Part shown: positions 1 to 7,389 of the stretch, in pieces
Numbering within the stretch: the first letter of the stretch is position 1
How the letters are laid out: each line of letters opens with the position of its first letter
Assembly: GCA_947176115.1 (NCBI GenBank)
Contig: CAMWPK010000030.1
Location: 1-10,790, forward strand
Direction of reading: 5' to 3'
Source: an uncultured Clostridia bacterium
GTDB taxonomy: Bacteria > Bacillota > Clostridia > Christensenellales > UBA3700
Length of the DNA stretch: 10,790 nucleotides
Program-made: the position numbers and the translations under genes
Notes under the pieces: generated by a model
The model's input: only the letters and a program-made list of their open reading frames with translations
Databases searched by the model: none
Told to the model about the DNA's origin: nothing

Positions 1-1
1 C

Positions 2-316
2 GTAAATATCGAGGACAGCGACGTTATCGATTGCGGTCAGGTATGGTTCAACTCGGTTGGCATTGAATACGTCAAAGATAACGTCAAGGCAATTAAGGAG
101 AAAATCGACAGTTATAACAATCCGCATTTTGCCGGTCTAAACGTAAATTTCAAGAAAATTGACATGGATTTTGTGGCAGAATGTAAAAAATATCAATTAA
201 AATTGAGTGTTTTTCGCATAGATGGTGGAAAAGCGCTTGAGAAGTATGGTAAAATAATAGACGGCAATATCACGACAAACCAACCCGTCAAAGTAAGGCG
301 ATACGTAGAAGGGTGA
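2..316 (+). CDS. C-terminal end of a probable glycerophosphodiester phosphodiesterase-like protein (5' truncated)
   Basis: An open frame runs from the left edge to a TGA at 314-316, giving 104 residues of a protein whose start lies outside the window. The last half fits the end of a GDPD TIM barrel. A helix (DFVAECKKYQ) is followed by a beta strand (LKLSVFRID), then by a segment ending IDGNITTNQP, which resembles the family's closing 'GVDGIITDxP' strand and loop. GDPD enzymes hydrolyse glycerophosphodiesters to glycerol-3-phosphate and an alcohol, but the catalytic residues lie upstream and cannot be seen. The next gene starts 16 bases after the stop, so it is probably the upstream member of the same operon. 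The coding frame is solid; the family call rests only on this C-terminal pattern and could be another TIM-barrel hydrolase. Confidence 0.55.
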   Translation, partial: VNIEDSDVIDCGQVWFNSVGIEYVKDNVKAIKEKIDSYNNPHFAGLNVNFKKIDMDFVAECKKYQLKLSVFRIDGGKALEKYGKIIDGNITTNQPVKVRRYVEG

Positions 317-321
317 GGTGA

Positions 322-328
322 AAGGGGG
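322..328 (+). promoter_or_regulatory. Ribosome binding site that fixes the start at 333
   Basis: AAGGGGG sits four bases before ATG 333. The frame also opens with a GTG at 318, but that codon lies before this purine block and has no good Shine-Dalgarno of its own. The ATG also places the Rossmann strand (KRLAVVGIG) at the very N-terminus, as usual for the family. Confidence 0.7.
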
Positions 329-332
329 ATTT

Positions 333-1469
333 ATGAAAAGACTTGCCGTTGTTGGAATAGGCAGAATGGGTAGTAGACACGCTCGCAATATTGCAAAGGG
401 CGTGGTGAAAGGCGCAAAACTCGTTGCGGTATGCGACGTCAACGCTCAAAAACTAAAAGACTTTGGCGATAAATTCAAAGTTGCGACTTATGAGAACTTG
501 GAGGATATGCTTGATAAAGAGTCTTTAGACGGCGTTATTATCGCAACTCCTCACTACTCGCACGTTGAACTTGCTAAGATTTGCGTAAATAAAGGCGTAA
601 ACGTATTGGTAGAAAAGCCCTTAAGCGTGACTACAAAAGAGGCTTCTAAACTCGTAGATACGCTTGAGCAAAATCCCAACGTGATAGGCGCAATGATGTT
701 CAATCAGCGCACCAACAGAATGTATCGCAAGGCAAAGCAGTTGATTGACAGCGGAGCTATAGGCAATATCCAAAGAGTCAACTTTATCGTCACTGATTGG
801 TATCGCACACAGTTCTATTACGATATGGGAGGCTGGAGAGCCAGCTGGTCGGGCGAAGGTGGCGGAACTCTAATCAATCAATGCGTACACCAGTTGGACG
901 TATTGCAATGGCTTGTGGGTATGCCCAAAAGCGTGTTGGCGTACTGCACGACAAAGAATAGGAATATATCTACTGAAAACGACGTGACGGCGGTATTTAG
1001 ATACGATAACTTTGATTGCTCGTTTACCGCGTCTACGCATGAAGTTCCGGGGACAAATCGACTTGAGATTGCAGGAGATAAGGGCAAAATCGTTGTGGAA
1101 AAGTTTAAGATGAATTACTTCCTCAACGAAAAATGCGAAAGTCAAATCAACGAGTTATCTATTAGAGATTACGGCAACAAGAGCGATAAAAAGAGCAAAA
1201 AGCATAAGTTGAGTTACGGTCTGTCGCGAATGATATACGACGGAATCTACGGTCAACAGGCTAGGATAATTTCCAATTTCGTCAAGGCTTTGGAAAGCGG
1301 TAAGAAAGAGGATTTAATCGCAAGAGCAGAAGAGGGGCTGAACTGTCTGGAACTTATCAACTCAATCAATCAATCGTCTTGGCTTGGCAAAGAAGTTAGT
1401 TTGCCTTTGGACGGCGAGGAATACGCTAACTTGCTCGCTCAAAAGATAGAAGAAGAAACAAAAAAATAA
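333..1469 (+). CDS. Gfo/Idh/MocA family NAD(P)-dependent oxidoreductase (first paralog)
   Basis: A 378-residue cytoplasmic dehydrogenase, normal length for the family. An N-terminal Rossmann fold starts with VVGIGRMGSRHA (Gly8-x-Gly10-x-x-Gly13, binding the dinucleotide), and the EKP signature is at residues 94-96, with Lys95 the usual catalytic lysine. The C-terminal alpha/beta domain carries DWYR, GGWR, GEGGG and LINQCVHQLD, with His186 the likely catalytic base. Four residues before that histidine, where inositol dehydrogenase has its catalytic Asp, there is Asn182. These enzymes oxidise or reduce sugar, inositol or glycoside hydroxyls with NAD(P). The gene lies between the GDPD-like gene and a TIM-barrel isomerase, and its closest visible relative is the gene at 2450-3640. 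The substrate cannot be read from sequence; 3-keto-glycoside chemistry and inositol-type oxidation are both possible. Confidence 0.93.
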   Translation: MKRLAVVGIGRMGSRHARNIAKGVVKGAKLVAVCDVNAQKLKDFGDKFKVATYENLEDMLDKESLDGVIIATPHYSHVELAKICVNKGVNVLVEKPLSVTTKEASKLVDTLEQNPNVIGAMMFNQRTNRMYRKAKQLIDSGAIGNIQRVNFIVTDWYRTQFYYDMGGWRASWSGEGGGTLINQCVHQLDVLQWLVGMPKSVLAYCTTKNRNISTENDVTAVFRYDNFDCSFTASTHEVPGTNRLEIAGDKGKIVVEKFKMNYFLNEKCESQINELSIRDYGNKSDKKSKKHKLSYGLSRMIYDGIYGQQARIISNFVKALESGKKEDLIARAEEGLNCLELINSINQSSWLGKEVSLPLDGEEYANLLAQKIEEETKK

Positions 1470-1502
1470 CGTCATAAATATATTTAAGCGGAGGATTAAA
1501 TT

Positions 1503-2447
1503 ATGTCAAACATCAAAATATCAGGTTTTTACGATGAAGTAAGTTCTGATTTGAAGACGCAGTTGGACACCATCAAAGAATACGGAGAGAGTTATCTTTG
1601 TCCAAGAAAAATCAATGGCAAGAACATCGCAGATTACACGCTCGAAGAGTTTGAGAAAGAAGTTAAGCCAATGCTAGACGAGTACGGTGTCAAGTTTTCG
1701 TCAATTGGTTCGCCAATAGGCAAAATGCCTTTGAACGACGAAGAGAAGTATAAGGCTCAATGCAAAAAACTTGAGGAGCTTGTAAAGATATGTCAACTTA
1801 TGGATTGCAAGTATATCCGTATGTTTTCATTTAGAGGTTTGAGCGGAGATTACGAAAAGGACTTCCCGATAGTCGTCAAAAAGATAAGAGGATTTTTAGA
1901 TATAGTCAAGGGAACGGACGTGATACTTCTTCACGAGAACGAAAAGAGAATTTGGGCGGACACGCCGGAAAGAGTTTTAAGACTTTACAACGAAATCAAC
2001 GACCCGCAATTCCAACTCTGCTTTGACGCGTCCAACTACGTTCAATGCGGAGTAGACGTGCCTAGCGCGTACCAACAACTCAAGGACGTGACGGTATATT
2101 ATCATATTAAAGACTGTTCTAAAGAGAGAGTTGAAGTACCCGTAGGTATGGGCATAGGCGACTATGAGAATATGATTAAGGACTTAGTGGACAGAGGCTA
2201 CGACGGCTTTATGACGCTTGAACCGCACACAGGAAAGTACGCCGACAACAAGGCGCTCTTCCACAGAATAGGTTGGTTGTTCTTTGGTATTACCTTTGAG
2301 CATATCAACAAATGGCGTAAGATATTCCACGATATTGACAAGGCAAAGGGTATGGGACACACTCAAAAGGTTTCAAGACGTCAAATGATGGACTGGCAGT
2401 ACTACGGACTTAAAGAATTGATAGAAAAGGCAGAAAAGGAGGCTTAA
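1503..2447 (+). CDS. Sugar phosphate isomerase/epimerase-type TIM-barrel enzyme (AP endonuclease 2 / xylose isomerase-like fold)
   Basis: A 314-residue soluble protein starting at an ATG nine bases after GGAGG (1490-1494). The expected metal-site strands of this TIM-barrel family appear in order: LLHENE (His144, Glu145, Glu147), CFDASN (Asp175, Asn178), YYHIKD (His201, Lys203, Asp204) and the terminal TLEPH (Glu240, His242). The stretch VGMGIGDYENMIKDL before the last strand is also typical. The family includes ketose epimerases, IolE/IolI-type inositol enzymes and the metal-dependent C-glycoside deglycosidase catalytic subunit. The last 60 or so residues, rich in Trp, Lys and His, extend past the barrel and probably cap it or mediate subunit contacts. 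It sits between two Gfo/Idh/MocA oxidoreductases, so its substrate is probably an oxidised sugar or glycoside. The fold is confident, the reaction is not. Confidence 0.9.
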   Translation: MSNIKISGFYDEVSSDLKTQLDTIKEYGESYLCPRKINGKNIADYTLEEFEKEVKPMLDEYGVKFSSIGSPIGKMPLNDEEKYKAQCKKLEELVKICQLMDCKYIRMFSFRGLSGDYEKDFPIVVKKIRGFLDIVKGTDVILLHENEKRIWADTPERVLRLYNEINDPQFQLCFDASNYVQCGVDVPSAYQQLKDVTVYYHIKDCSKERVEVPVGMGIGDYENMIKDLVDRGYDGFMTLEPHTGKYADNKALFHRIGWLFFGITFEHINKWRKIFHDIDKAKGMGHTQKVSRRQMMDWQYYGLKELIEKAEKEA

Positions 2448-2449
2448 TT

Positions 2450-3640
2450 ATGGCAAAGCAAAACAAGATTAGATACGGCATTATAGGTATAGGTAAACAA
2501 GGTAGCAGATATGCGGGACAGCTCTTTGCGGGCATGGACAAGAACGGAGTTTTGACGGCGGTATGCGATATTGCAGAGGACAGAAGAGCATGGGCAACGC
2601 AGAAGTTCGGCGATAAGGTTAAGGTGTTCGACAACTACGAAGCCTTGCTGGATAGCAAACTCGTAGACGTCGTACTCATTGACACTCCGCACTACGCTCA
2701 CCCTGTGATTGCTAAGACAGCTTTGGATAAAGACGTCAACGTGCTTTGCGACAAGCCGGCGGGAGTGTATACCAAGGCGGTAAGAGAAGTTGCGCAGTAC
2801 GCTAAAGAAAACAAGCCAAATCTAAAATTCGGTCTTTTGTACAACCAAAGGACAAGCAAGATTTACAAGGCCGCTAAGGCTCTCATTGACGCGGGCGAAC
2901 TTGGCAATCTTAAGAGAATAGTTTGGATAATCACCAACTGGTATAGACCTCAAGCGTATTATTCCCAAGGCGGTTGGAGAGGTACTTGGGCAGGCGAAGG
3001 CGGTGGCGTACTTATCAATCAAGACCCGCACCAACTCGACTTGTTTACTTGGCTTGCAGGCAGTAAGATTACCAGCGTAAACGCTATTGCAAGAACGGTG
3101 GGCAGACAAATCAACGTAGAAAACGACGTTACTGCTACCTGTACTTTTGAGAACGGCGCAACCGGCGTATTTATCACTTCCACGCACGAAGCTCCCGGTA
3201 CCAACAGATTGGAAATATCCGGCGACGGCGGAAAGATGGTAATCTCAGGTAGCAACGATTTTAATATGAAACTTGAATTTACAAAACTTGAAACTTTGGA
3301 ACCTGAATTTTCCAAGACTAACACCGTCTTTATGGGTAAGCCGAAGAGTTCTAAAAAGACAGTCAAGTTCATGCCACACGAGGTATTGAAAGGACTTCTA
3401 GCCGACAAGGGACAGCACATCAACGTAATTCGTAATTTCTCCAACGTTATGCTTGACAAAGAGGATAAGCTAGTAGGTAACTACGAAGAAGGTCTTAACG
3501 GTTTGACTTTCTCCAACGCTATTCATCTTTCGGCTTGGCTTGGCAGAACTGTAAGTCCGCAAGAAGACGGATTTGAGGATACCTATTACGAAGAACTTCA
3601 AAAGAGAATTGAAGAAGAAAAGACCAACAGCGTAAAATAG
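2450..3640 (+). CDS. Gfo/Idh/MocA family NAD(P)-dependent oxidoreductase (second paralog)
   Basis: A 396-residue dehydrogenase starting two bases after the preceding stop. Its AAGGAGG (2436-2442) lies inside the end of the upstream gene, which suggests translational coupling. The nucleotide-binding motif is IIGIGKQGSRYA (Gly13, Gly15, Gly18). The catalytic lysine motif is DKP (101-103) rather than EKP. The C-terminal domain shows TNWYR, GGWR, GEGGG and LINQDPHQLD, with His194 the likely catalytic residue and Asn190 in the place of inositol dehydrogenase's Asp. The middle of the protein aligns closely with the product of 333-1469, including the shared ENDVTA and STHExPGTNRLEI segments, so the two are paralogs. 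Differences near the active site (DKP, and DP before the His instead of CV) and in the region after residue 250 suggest a distinct substrate or reaction direction. Confidence 0.94.
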   Translation: MAKQNKIRYGIIGIGKQGSRYAGQLFAGMDKNGVLTAVCDIAEDRRAWATQKFGDKVKVFDNYEALLDSKLVDVVLIDTPHYAHPVIAKTALDKDVNVLCDKPAGVYTKAVREVAQYAKENKPNLKFGLLYNQRTSKIYKAAKALIDAGELGNLKRIVWIITNWYRPQAYYSQGGWRGTWAGEGGGVLINQDPHQLDLFTWLAGSKITSVNAIARTVGRQINVENDVTATCTFENGATGVFITSTHEAPGTNRLEISGDGGKMVISGSNDFNMKLEFTKLETLEPEFSKTNTVFMGKPKSSKKTVKFMPHEVLKGLLADKGQHINVIRNFSNVMLDKEDKLVGNYEEGLNGLTFSNAIHLSAWLGRTVSPQEDGFEDTYYEELQKRIEEEKTNSVK

Positions 3641-3665
3641 GCTAGGGAATTTAGGGAGAAGAATT

Positions 3666-5597
3666 ATGTCATTGAATTATTCGGAAAAAGGCGAGATTAT
3701 CGTCAAAGAACAATTTCACAAAAAGGTATGTTTCGACGTAGCCAACAATCGCATTACTGCCCAATTCGACGGCAGGGGCGGTATTTCAAAGTACGCCGTA
3801 ATGAATAAGTATTCCGTATTTTCAGCATTCTATTCGCTTTATACAATTAACGGGCAACCGCTTGAATATATGAGCGACAAGGAAGTGAGAATGCTTGGTA
3901 AAAAGCAAGTGACCTCATTTAGCGAAAAAGGCGCGGATATAGTTATTACGCAATTTCTTGACAGAGTAAACAACTGTATTTACGTGGAGAACAAAGTCAG
4001 CGCAAAAGAGGATTTGACGTTCAAGAACGTCACCAACTTTGGCATTGATTTTGCATCTTACGTTCAACAACTTCTTGCCAATAGATTGAACGCGGGTAAT
4101 ATCTCCAAGATAATCGGCGGACTTTTGAAGAAAAAGAAAAAGGGCGTTCAAGAACTCGACGGTATGACTTATATCAAAGGCGAAGTTATGGGCGACTTTT
4201 ATATGGACGTAGCCCTCAATGGCAAAGCTGTCGGTTTGGAGAGCGAGAGAGGATTTTACAATCAATTCTCCTATGGCGGAGAAGTCAAAGCGGGAGAAAC
4301 AAAGACTTTTAGATACGTAATCAGCGCAGGTACGAGAAGCGACTTTACGAATTGCGACGTCAAGACGGCGCTCAAAAATTTCGATAAGGCTTTGGCGGAG
4401 TGCGACGCTTACGCAGACGAATTAAAATGTCCAAAGCCGTTGGATAGCAACTTTATGCAAGCGTACTACAAATCATTGCTCAACGCTTCGCTTTCAAATT
4501 ACAAGGAACTAGGCAAGTTCAAAGGCTTTTTGGCAGGTATTGTCTATCAATATCCGGCAAGAACGTATTACAGAGACGCGTACTGGACGGTGCTTAGCGT
4601 ACTTCCGGTCAAGCCGGAACTAGTTCGCAATGAGATTATCACGCTGGCAAACGGCATAAGCAAAAAAGGCGAATGTCCGTCGGCAGTCAAATTCAACTTC
4701 AAGAATTATTGGGGCGACCACTACGATTCGCCGTCATTCTTCGTACTTATGCTCTACGATTATCTTGTACATACCAAGGATTTTGCTATTCTAAACGAAA
4801 AAGTAAAGGCGGGCAAAGTCATTGACAGCGCAAATCTGGTACTTAAGAGATTGATGAAAGAAACCGATGAAACGGGACTTTTAGTCAAGGGCGGAGAATA
4901 CAACCGTCGCGATTGGTGCGACAACGTATTCAGATCGACGTACGTTACCTACGACGAGGCTTTGTATGCAAGAGCGCTCTTTGCAATGAGCGAGATTTAC
5001 AAGGTATGTTATGGCGACGAGGTCAAGTCTAAGGATTACGCAGACAAGTACGATAAGGTAGTTAAGGCAATCAACGATTTGCTTTGGGACGAAGAAAAGG
5101 GCTGGTACGTCAACTACAAGAGCGATAAGTTTGTTGAGGATAATCTCTCGATAGACACCGTCGTTATGGTGCTTTTCGGATTGGCAAGCGAAGAAAGAGC
5201 AGACAGAATGCTCAAGAATATGCAACAACTTTTGGAGAGCAAAAACAACAAAGAGCAGGGTGCGGGAGATTTTGGCACGCTTTCGGTTTATCCTTTCTAT
5301 AAGAATACCGAGGACATTGTTCAAAAGTCGTCTTTGCCTTATTATTACCACAACGGAGGAGATTGGCCGTATCTCTCTTGCGTATACGCGTATGCAAAGT
5401 TGATGAGAGGTATGGATTATATGTATCCGTTGACGAGATGGTTTGAGTATAATGCGGAGAAGGGCAACTATACTCCTATAGAGTTCTTCTCGCCTATTCA
5501 TCCGGACGGCTCGATGTTGCAGGCTTGGAGTAGTACGGGCGCGTTCGTACTAGCGTATCCGGAGGGCGATTTCTTTACTAAGAAGTTGCAAAAGTAA
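3666..5597 (+). CDS. Six-hairpin (alpha/alpha)6-barrel glycosidase-like protein
   Basis: A 643-residue protein with AGGGAGAAG (3653-3661) before the ATG and no signal peptide or membrane segment, so it is probably cytoplasmic. Residues 1 to about 250 look like an N-terminal beta-sandwich domain. A helical catalytic region follows, with motifs reminiscent of amylo-alpha-1,6-glucosidase/GH63/GH15-type six-hairpin enzymes: TYYRDAYW (Asp304), GGEYNRRDWCDN (409-420, Asp416), YYHNGGDWPYL (560-570) and a closing EFFSPIHPDG...QAWSSTGAF (606-627). Asp304, Asp416 and Glu606 are candidate acid/base or substrate-binding residues. A run of five lysines (155-159) lies in a loop of the first domain. As last gene of the sugar operon, it probably trims an imported oligosaccharide or glycoside. 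I cannot assign a GH family, and a non-hydrolytic member of the superfamily remains possible. Confidence 0.8.
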   Translation: MSLNYSEKGEIIVKEQFHKKVCFDVANNRITAQFDGRGGISKYAVMNKYSVFSAFYSLYTINGQPLEYMSDKEVRMLGKKQVTSFSEKGADIVITQFLDRVNNCIYVENKVSAKEDLTFKNVTNFGIDFASYVQQLLANRLNAGNISKIIGGLLKKKKKGVQELDGMTYIKGEVMGDFYMDVALNGKAVGLESERGFYNQFSYGGEVKAGETKTFRYVISAGTRSDFTNCDVKTALKNFDKALAECDAYADELKCPKPLDSNFMQAYYKSLLNASLSNYKELGKFKGFLAGIVYQYPARTYYRDAYWTVLSVLPVKPELVRNEIITLANGISKKGECPSAVKFNFKNYWGDHYDSPSFFVLMLYDYLVHTKDFAILNEKVKAGKVIDSANLVLKRLMKETDETGLLVKGGEYNRRDWCDNVFRSTYVTYDEALYARALFAMSEIYKVCYGDEVKSKDYADKYDKVVKAINDLLWDEEKGWYVNYKSDKFVEDNLSIDTVVMVLFGLASEERADRMLKNMQQLLESKNNKEQGAGDFGTLSVYPFYKNTEDIVQKSSLPYYYHNGGDWPYLSCVYAYAKLMRGMDYMYPLTRWFEYNAEKGNYTPIEFFSPIHPDGSMLQAWSSTGAFVLAYPEGDFFTKKLQK

Positions 5598-5640
5598 TTA
5601 TTTAGTGATTTTTATAACCACGCGGTAATTATATTTTACA

Positions 5641-5687
5641 AATATTGTTATATATAAGTATTGAAAAGTACTTGAATATTTGTTATA
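5641..5687 (+). repeat. Imperfect direct repeat and palindrome framing the transporter promoter (operator candidate)
   Basis: AATATTGTTATA (5641-5652) recurs as AATATTTGTTATA (5675-5687), differing by one inserted T. The second copy overlaps the -10 box. Between them, AAGTA (5656-5660) and TACTT (5669-5673) form an inverted repeat around the -35 box. This layout could bind a regulator, but in AT-rich DNA it may be chance. Confidence 0.35.
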
Positions 5688-5689
5688 AT
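5661..5689 (+). promoter_or_regulatory. SigA-type promoter for the transporter-lipoprotein operon
   Basis: TTGAAA (5661-5666), a 17-base spacer, then TATAAT (5684-5689) preceded by an extended -10 TG (5681-5682). The start of transcription should lie near 5696, giving a leader of about 47 bases. I see no convincing terminator between the glycosidase stop at 5597 and this promoter, so read-through from the upstream operon is also possible. Confidence 0.8.
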
Positions 5690-5730
5690 AAATAGAAGGG
5701 AAATTTTTTTACTTTGCATTTATGCAAGAG

Positions 5731-5735
5731 GGAGG
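5731..5735 (+). promoter_or_regulatory. Ribosome binding site for the GTG start at 5743
   Basis: GGAGG within a longer purine run (5726-5736), seven bases before GTG 5743. The in-frame ATG at 5722 reaches a TGA at 5740-5742 after six codons, so GTG is the first usable start of the transporter. Confidence 0.75.
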
Positions 5736-5742
5736 ATTTTGA

Positions 5743-7389
5743 GTGGAAGAGAACGTTCAACAAGAGACTGTAGCAGAAGTCTTGCCAATTCAAGAAGAAG
5801 CTACGTCTAAAAACGCAAGCAATGATGAACTTGCGGGCAAAAAGTACCTAAAGACGAGAGATTACGTATTCTTTTCGTTGGCAAGGTTTGCGTCCAGCGC
5901 AGTAACGGGTTTGATACAAGGCTATTTGCTCTTTTTCTACACCGTGTGCGTAGGTATCTCAGCAGGAGCCGTAGGTACGATGTTTTTGGTTTCGAAGATT
6001 TTCGACGGACTTAATGACCCAATAATGGGCGTTATAGTTGACCGTACGAGAACAAAATGGGGTAAGATGCGTCCGTATCTATTCGGATCTGCTATACCTT
6101 GGGGTATAATAACAATATTGATGTTTATCCCCGATATTTACAGCGGAATGAATTCCGGCGGAAAGATTGCATTTATGTGGATTACATACTTGCTATATTC
6201 CATATTGGGTACTGCCGTAGGCGTACCGCTTGACGGACTACCGGCCGTAGCTTCTCCAAATACAGACGAGAGAGCAAAGATAATCTCCATAAGCCGTATA
6301 TTGGGAAGTATAGGCGAGCAGTCGGCGCTAGTGCTGTTGACATTGTTCCTCGTTATTACAAAGGACAATTATTCTTATTCATATATGCTTATGGCAGTGA
6401 TTATAGGCATACTAGGACCATTGTTCATGCTCCTTGGCGCAAAGTTCATAAAAGAAAGATTAGAGCCTACGTCCCGTACGCCTAATATACTCGAAGGCTT
6501 TAAGTATCTATTCAAAAACAAGCAGTTTATGCTGTTGATACTTTCCAACCTGTTGACTTTCTTCCGTAACTTCGTGTCGGCGATGATTATTTACGTAGTA
6601 TCGTACATATATGCGCAAGGTTCTTTGCAGATTTTGTTCTCCATTCCTGGAGCAGTAGCGTCAATGGTAGGTATGATGCTTGCGCCTAAACTTCGCAAGT
6701 TGATGGACAGTAAAAAGCTATTTATAATGGCTACTATATGGCACTCGGTCGCTCTGGCGTTGATATTCTTCATATATATCATAGGCGGAAAGTCGTGGAT
6801 ATTGGTAGCAATCTTGATGTTTGTAGCTATGATACCGGTAGGTATCCTCAACGTCATACCGCACCTTATGGCTACCGATACGCTTGACTACTGGGAAGAC
6901 AAGACGGGAGATAGATGCGAGGGTATCACTTTCTCGCTCATGAGTTTGCGTTCTAAGGTGTCGTCAGGACTTAAGGATTACACGATGAGCTATTTGCTAG
7001 TATTCTTCGGCTTCTCGCAAGCGTTGCCGTTCTTGAACGACCACACGCCGGTACAGTCAGACTTCACAAAGTTAGGTTTATTCTCTATCTATACGATAAT
7101 TCCTGCCGTACTCAACTTGGTTTCTATAGTACCGATTCTTTTCTACAAGCTCAGCGGAAAGAAGATGGCGGAAATTCAAGGCAGACTTGCGGTTAAGCGC
7201 CTTGAGGACGCAAAGAAATTGGAAGGCGTCTTAGATGCAGAAACCACTAAGGGCGAAACGGACGTGTATTCCGTAGTCGCTGAAGAAGAGAGAAAGCAAG
7301 AGCTTGAAGAAGAACTTCAAAGCATAAAAGAAGAATTAACTACCGACGCTATAAAGACGGCAGAAGTCGAGAATAAGGAGGAAAAATAA
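5743..7389 (+). CDS. GPH-family (glycoside-pentoside-hexuronide) sugar:cation symporter
   Basis: A 548-residue inner-membrane transporter of the MelB/XylP/GusB type within the major facilitator superfamily. The diagnostic segment is in transmembrane helix 2 and the following loop: SKIFDGLNDPIMG (84-96), then VDRTRTKWGKMRPY (99-112). The aspartates there match the cation/sugar-binding acidic residues of MelB. About twelve hydrophobic segments run from residue 40 to about 470. Two parts are unusual: a charged N-terminal extension of about 35 residues, and a roughly 78-residue acidic/lysine-rich tail (about 470-548) predicted to be helical or coiled-coil, including EEERKQELEEELQSIKEEL. The tail is probably cytosolic and might be regulatory, like the IIA-like tails of some family members, but it is not an IIA domain. 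It probably imports the glycoside metabolised by the upstream genes. It overlaps the lipoprotein gene by one base. Confidence 0.92.
   Translation: MEENVQQETVAEVLPIQEEATSKNASNDELAGKKYLKTRDYVFFSLARFASSAVTGLIQGYLLFFYTVCVGISAGAVGTMFLVSKIFDGLNDPIMGVIVDRTRTKWGKMRPYLFGSAIPWGIITILMFIPDIYSGMNSGGKIAFMWITYLLYSILGTAVGVPLDGLPAVASPNTDERAKIISISRILGSIGEQSALVLLTLFLVITKDNYSYSYMLMAVIIGILGPLFMLLGAKFIKERLEPTSRTPNILEGFKYLFKNKQFMLLILSNLLTFFRNFVSAMIIYVVSYIYAQGSLQILFSIPGAVASMVGMMLAPKLRKLMDSKKLFIMATIWHSVALALIFFIYIIGGKSWILVAILMFVAMIPVGILNVIPHLMATDTLDYWEDKTGDRCEGITFSLMSLRSKVSSGLKDYTMSYLLVFFGFSQALPFLNDHTPVQSDFTKLGLFSIYTIIPAVLNLVSIVPILFYKLSGKKMAEIQGRLAVKRLEDAKKLEGVLDAETTKGETDVYSVVAEEERKQELEEELQSIKEELTTDAIKTAEVENKEEK

Noticed and set aside
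318..332. GTG start five codons upstream for the first oxidoreductase
   Set aside because: AAGGGGG lies between this GTG and ATG 333, and the ATG start places the Rossmann strand at the N-terminus as usual.
333..3640. Classical myo-inositol (iol) catabolic operon
   Set aside because: Gfo/Idh/MocA and TIM-barrel genes fit, but no iolD, iolC, iolB or iolJ-like genes are present, and the glycosidase-like gene and GPH symporter point to glycosides. It stays a weak alternative for single enzymes.
4881..5501. 206-codon open frame on the minus strand
   Set aside because: It lies wholly inside the glycosidase-like gene, has no ribosome binding site seen and no recognisable protein pattern.
5598..5640. 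Terminator after the glycosidase-like gene
   Set aside because: Only a three-base ACC/GGT stem is visible before a T-rich stretch, too weak to call.
5722..5742. Six-codon mini-frame MQEGGF just before the transporter
   Set aside because: It is made of the Shine-Dalgarno purine run itself, has no ribosome binding site of its own, and looks incidental.
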